Position numbers and translations under genes: made by a program. This document shows positions 60,416 through 64,000 of a stretch of DNA of 64,000 nt, one piece after another. The notes under the pieces were generated by a model. The model did no database searches and was not told the origin of the DNA. It was given only the letters and a program-made list of their open reading frames with translations. Location: assembly GCF_947507565.1 (NCBI RefSeq), contig NC_089190.1, positions 1,922,001-1,986,000 on the forward strand, given 5' to 3'. Numbering within the stretch: the first letter of the stretch is position 1; each line of letters opens with the position of its first letter. Source of the DNA: Oscarella lobularis. Its lineage: Eukaryota; Porifera; Homoscleromorpha; Homosclerophorida; Oscarellidae.

Positions 60416-62253
60416 ATGGCGTCGAGATTGAAGTATTTTCAGTTTCCGATCCACTTAGCCAAAGCGTAAGCAGCTCGTTTGAGCCTCGGAGCGCTTTGAG
60501 GGTCCTCAGTCTTCCAGAATGCGAAGAAAACGCGGTATGCGTCGTGGGAATTTTCGGAAAATCGACCGAGACTAACCGAATGGTATTGGAAAAGATATTG
60601 GATCGATCTCTGGTACGCAAAACGATTTCAAACTCAAGCAAATTCAGGAGAACTATCTGACAGGCAAAAGTAGTCGATTTCGATGCAGAAAGAAGCCAAG
60701 AGGAAGTACAGAAGAAAAAAATATCTATATTGACTAGAAATTAAATTTTAGCCGTCGATTGAGTGTTTTTGCGATGTTCGAAGAGGCTCCGTCTATCTGT
60801 TGGTATCAGGGGAGACTTTGAGCTTCAAATCATGGGTGGGTAGAATTAATTAAAATTCAATAATTCATCATCTAACATTTGACGTAGAATGATTTTTTAA
60901 TTCGAGAGAAGAAGTATATGCAGTGCCTGGAATTTTTGTTTCGCATGTGTCACGTCATCCTGGTCAGGAAAAAAGATTTTTCCGCATAATTATTTATATT
61001 TAGTTTAGTTGGTACTTCCCCAGCAATCTCTCGATCTTAGCTACGTTTCGCTTTTTAGTATTCTTGCCAAGAAACTGTAGGTCATTTCTGTGCGTTTGTA
61101 TTCTCCTAATGGGCCGTGGTTGAACTTTTAGAGCAGCAGAGGGTTCAAGCAAGAGCATGGGGCTTGATTTGAGTGCTTGGGATTTGTGGAGGCTGGGAAA
61201 AGGACGATGTTGCGTTCCGCGTCTTTTATTGGTTTTTCAACAGGTGACTTTATGAAGTCCAAGCATAATATTTTTGACTCGGATTGCTCAATTAGACTAT
61301 GCTAATTAGCCACAACGAAGAGCACAAGTCGCACGGATCACGAAAGGAATCTGTATGTATGCATGTTCTCTACTTGCCTAAATTATGAATCGATTTCTAT
61401 AAAATCAGACTAACAGAACCCTGCTCTCCTATTTGGACGAGCAGGCTTATTTGACTTTTTCAAAATGTGAACTTTCAACGGGGTACGAAAAATCGTAATT
61501 TTTTGTTCAACTTAAATTTTATTAAAATAGTTCGCGTCCTCTATTTAAAATGACCAAACGAGACAGTTGCTACATCTTGCCATACGGTGCCATGCAAAGT
61601 GTTCACGATCCCGTCGGTTTTGTCATCAACTGCTTGCACGACAAAGGTACTGCTACCCATAGAATATAGAATATTATTAGTCTATACGTATGAAATTTGG
61701 GCTCTCTAGAAACGGGTGTAGAACAACAATTAAGCACCCTGAAAGAATTTCTAGAGAAACACGTCGACACCATGTGCTTTGCTACTCAGGTAAATGTCAA
61801 TTTTTTTCTTTCATTTATTGATATATAATGCCAGCTTCCCGACTATCGATCGTGGCTCTGTGTTGGAGTCCACGTGTTCGACGCGTTCGATAGAGAAGCG
61901 GCGGAGGCTAAGCCCACTCGTCTTTCTCCACTTGAATCGCTCTCAGAGAAGTAAAGGAAACCCGTAGTAATCCTAGGGATGTGATTTCTGCGCGTAGCGT
62001 TTGTCAGAGAGCCTATTCGTCTGCCTTGAAAGCGTACAGAGAAAATCCTTCGCTTCGGCAGACGGAAAGTGAAAAACAGCTAAAGGTACTACTGTGGGAA
62101 AGAGATTGAACTAAAAATACGAGAGATGGATGTGGTTAGTTATCGCAATGCGTTTCCACATACAGGAGCCATTCAAGTGGTCCTGCCGCGCCGAAATACA
62201 AACAAAAGCTGGTTGAAGAATGCGAGAGGACAGGAAGCGACGAGATTACTTAA
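60416..62253 (+). CDS. SMG8: SMG8-like protein, C-terminally short
   Basis: The ATG at 60416 (MASRLKYFQFPIHLAKA) joins via a 44-bp intron to LPECEENAVCVVGIFGKSTE, the SMG8 N-terminal G-domain-like start. Further exons: CDVRRGSVYLLVSG, REKKYMQCLEFLFRMCHVIL, CCVPRLLLVFQQ, SCYILPYGAMQSVHDPVGFV, LKEFLEKHVDTMC, QLPDYRSWLCVGVHVFDAF, CQRAYSSALKAYRENPSLRQ and GPAAPKYKQKLVEECERTGS, then DEIT-stop at 62251. These run collinearly with human SMG8, a subunit of the SMG1 kinase complex in nonsense-mediated decay, to about its middle. The C-terminal half is absent and the next gene starts 127 bp later. Exon joins in 60640-60760 and 61260-61480 are uncertain. Confidence 0.7.
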
Positions 62254-62379
62254 TTACTACACCGCAAACGAATATATACTTCACAAAGGCCACTAATTTC
62301 CGCGAGGAAGCGAATACGCGTGCGTTAGGAAGGATGTGACGTCAGTTCAGTGCCAGTCACTCATCTCTCCGCCGACGAA

Positions 62380-64000
62380 ATGCTCACCCCGCGCGGTTAT
62401 TCTCCGGTATCGGACTCGGAAGAAACGCCGTCGTCGTCGGAACGACGCGAAGCGAAAGATCGAACGCGAACGAGCGCCGTATCGCGCGCACGAAACGCAG
62501 TAAATCGTCTCGAGCTCGCCATCGATTACGTCGTTCGCCTGTACGCGCTCCTATGCACGCGCCGTCGCCTCTTCTGGCTTCCCATGACTCTTATCGTCGC
62601 GCTCGCGGCATCGCTGCTCGCCGTCGCACTCGCTCTCTATCCCGTTTACATCGACATGTCATTGGACGCCTTCAACATTCCCAATCACGTGGTCACTCGG
62701 CGCTACGACGCGCTTCAGCTGGCCGCCACCAGTTCGACGGCGCGCGCGAAACGCACGTTGGCCGTTCGCTGCGATTTCGGAAACCGCGGCTGTCCCAAAT
62801 GGAAATTCGACATCGTCTATCTTCCGCGCGGCGGTGGCGACGATCCCGACAACATTTTCACGCGCGAGCGTTTGGACGATATTCACGGTATCGAAAAGAG
62901 CCTTCGAGAGTATCCTCGTTTCGACGATTTTTGTTGGATGGAAAGCGGCGAATGCGTGTCGATAAATTCGCTTCTCACCTATTTTTATCCGTCCTCCGAT
63001 GAAAAAACTGGGCAATTGAAACTAAACGGCAGGGGGGGTCATCTCATTGATGACAATATTCAGCACTTGTTACGCTACGTTTCCAAATATCCCGACGTCT
63101 ATTGGTACGTTGGATCCGGATTCAACGTTGAGGCCAACAGCAAGAATTTGTCCAGTCATTTGCTGCGATCCGAAGTTATTCTAGGAGGTCCTCCCAGACC
63201 GACCGACGCTCAGAAAGAAGAAGCTAGAGATTATATGATCGAGCTGACGAAGCACTTGGAAAAATCATCAACAAAGTAAGATGAGAGAAATACATATGAA
63301 AAAGTCCTAAATGCATATATTTATTAACTATTTTTTCTCTTTGTTTTTCCTTAAGGAATGTTCGTGTTCTCTACGGAGGCGGTTCGATTTATGACTATCA
63401 AGTTAACCAGGCTATTTACGGTGACATGCGTCTTGCCATTGCGTCGCTCATTCTCATCTTCATTCTCGTCTTTGTTCTCTCCTCTTTCTCCCTCTATCTG
63501 ACCGTCTTTGGGCTCTTTGTCGTCATCATCAGCTTTCCTATAACCTATTTCTTCTATCGCGTTGGCTTTCAGATTCAAGCTGTCGGCATTCTCAATGTCG
63601 TCTCGCTCTTTGTCATCATTGGTATTGGCGTCGATGACGTCTTTGTCTTCATCAACACGTTTCGTCAAACCGCCGGGAAATTTTCCAATTCTGACGTCGA
63701 AATGCTTGATCGCATGCACTATACGCTCAAGACCGCCGGGAAAACGACGCTATTTACTTCCGTTACGACGGCAACCGCCTTCTTCGCCAACGTTCCGTCA
63801 GCAGTGAGTTATTAATAATCAATTGTGATACGTAGGGAGTTGCTTTCGTTTTCAGGTTCCCGCTATTCACGATTTTGGCTTGTTTATGGGAATTTTGGTG
63901 TTGGTTTGCTACGTTGTGACGTTCACCATGATGCCCCCGGTTCTCTTTCTGTGGGCTTGGCGAGTGGAGAGATTGGAGAAGGCGTGCATCCGCAAGAAAG
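62380..64000 (+). CDS. Dispatched-like RND/sterol-sensing-domain transporter (5' part, runs off the window)
   Basis: The ATG at 62380 (MLTPRGYSPVSDSEETPSSS) leads into a cytosolic N-terminus and TM1 (PMTLIVALAASLLAVALALY), then a Cys-containing extracellular loop (CDFGNRGCPKWK, FCWMESGECVSINSL). After an intron (63276-63355) the sterol-sensing-like TM2-TM6 block follows: LAIASLILIFILVFVLSSFS, FGLFVVIISFPITYFF, the Asp pair GIGVDDVFVFINTFRQ, LKTAGKTTLFTSVTTATAFF and IHDFGLFMGILVLVCYVVTF. GIGxDDVFVFxNTFRQ and the VPAIHDFGLFM block are typical of Dispatched rather than Patched or NPC1. Dispatched uses a sodium gradient to release lipid-modified Hedgehog; sponges lack true Hedgehog but have Hedgling. 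The gene continues past 64000. Confidence 0.87.

Overview
The window is eukaryotic and comes from an early-branching animal. Nearly every gene is split by very short introns (mostly about 45-80 bp, GT..AG), intergenic spacers are often only 60-400 bp, and the gene set is metazoan: a six-NHR Neuralized-like 4 protein, ACK-type tyrosine kinases (SAM-kinase-SH3-CRIB-UBA), a GABA-B-like receptor, Dispatched, O-GlcNAcase, an outer-dynein-arm docking subunit, and a secreted WAP/Kunitz/Kazal protein. This compact, motile-cilia-bearing profile suits a sponge, perhaps an Oscarella-like homoscleromorph; the species assignment is an inference with low confidence.

Layout. 1-750 (-): start of a short NEURL4 paralog running off the left edge. 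914-6864 (-): full NEURL4-like gene with six NHR domains. 7049-9427 (-): CMP-Neu5Ac hydroxylase (CMAH)-like. 9776-12548 (-): ABCG half-transporter. 12828-14168 (-): single-exon CRT-like transporter. 14549-15772 (+): secreted aldose 1-epimerase. 15820-19175 (-): O-GlcNAcase. 19340-22164 (-): ODAD1/CCDC114-like, head-to-head with 22282-25635 (+): RUN + Rubicon-homology protein. 25699-28238 (-): ACK-like pseudokinase. 28605-32418 (-): ACK1/TNK2-like kinase. 32690-35548 (+): secreted WAP/Kunitz/Kazal/VWC protein, followed by a broken GSTK1 5' end. A 200-N gap (36578-36777) separates this from a near-identical second copy of the pair.

39571-49240 is a 9.7-kb block of nested tandem repeats: 36-bp, then 15/16-bp, then unique DNA with a three-exon glutamate dehydrogenase fragment plus a 5.4-kb 9-bp array, then 15/16-bp, then 36-bp. 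An intact GSTK1 follows (49380-50557). Then come an unrecognised membrane protein (50617-52087), a GABA-B-like class C GPCR (52742-56033), a CCDC50-like protein (56214-57665), an unrecognised intronless basic protein (57846-58622), a second single-exon CRT-like transporter (59007-60323), a C-terminally short SMG8-like gene (60416-62253), and the 5' part of a Dispatched-like gene (62380 to beyond 64000).

The genes do not form one pathway. The strongest novelties are the CMAH-like enzyme outside deuterostomes, the ACK kinase/pseudokinase tandem, the NHR1-to-C-terminus fusion paralog of NEURL4, a candidate RFX X-box in the ODAD1 promoter, and the nested repeat block. That block sits inside a broken GSTK1 copy and may be partly an assembly artefact. 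The very long low-complexity ORFs in 43.1-48.6 kb are consequences of repeat periods divisible by three and are not annotated as genes. Exon boundaries were read by eye; gene spans include introns.
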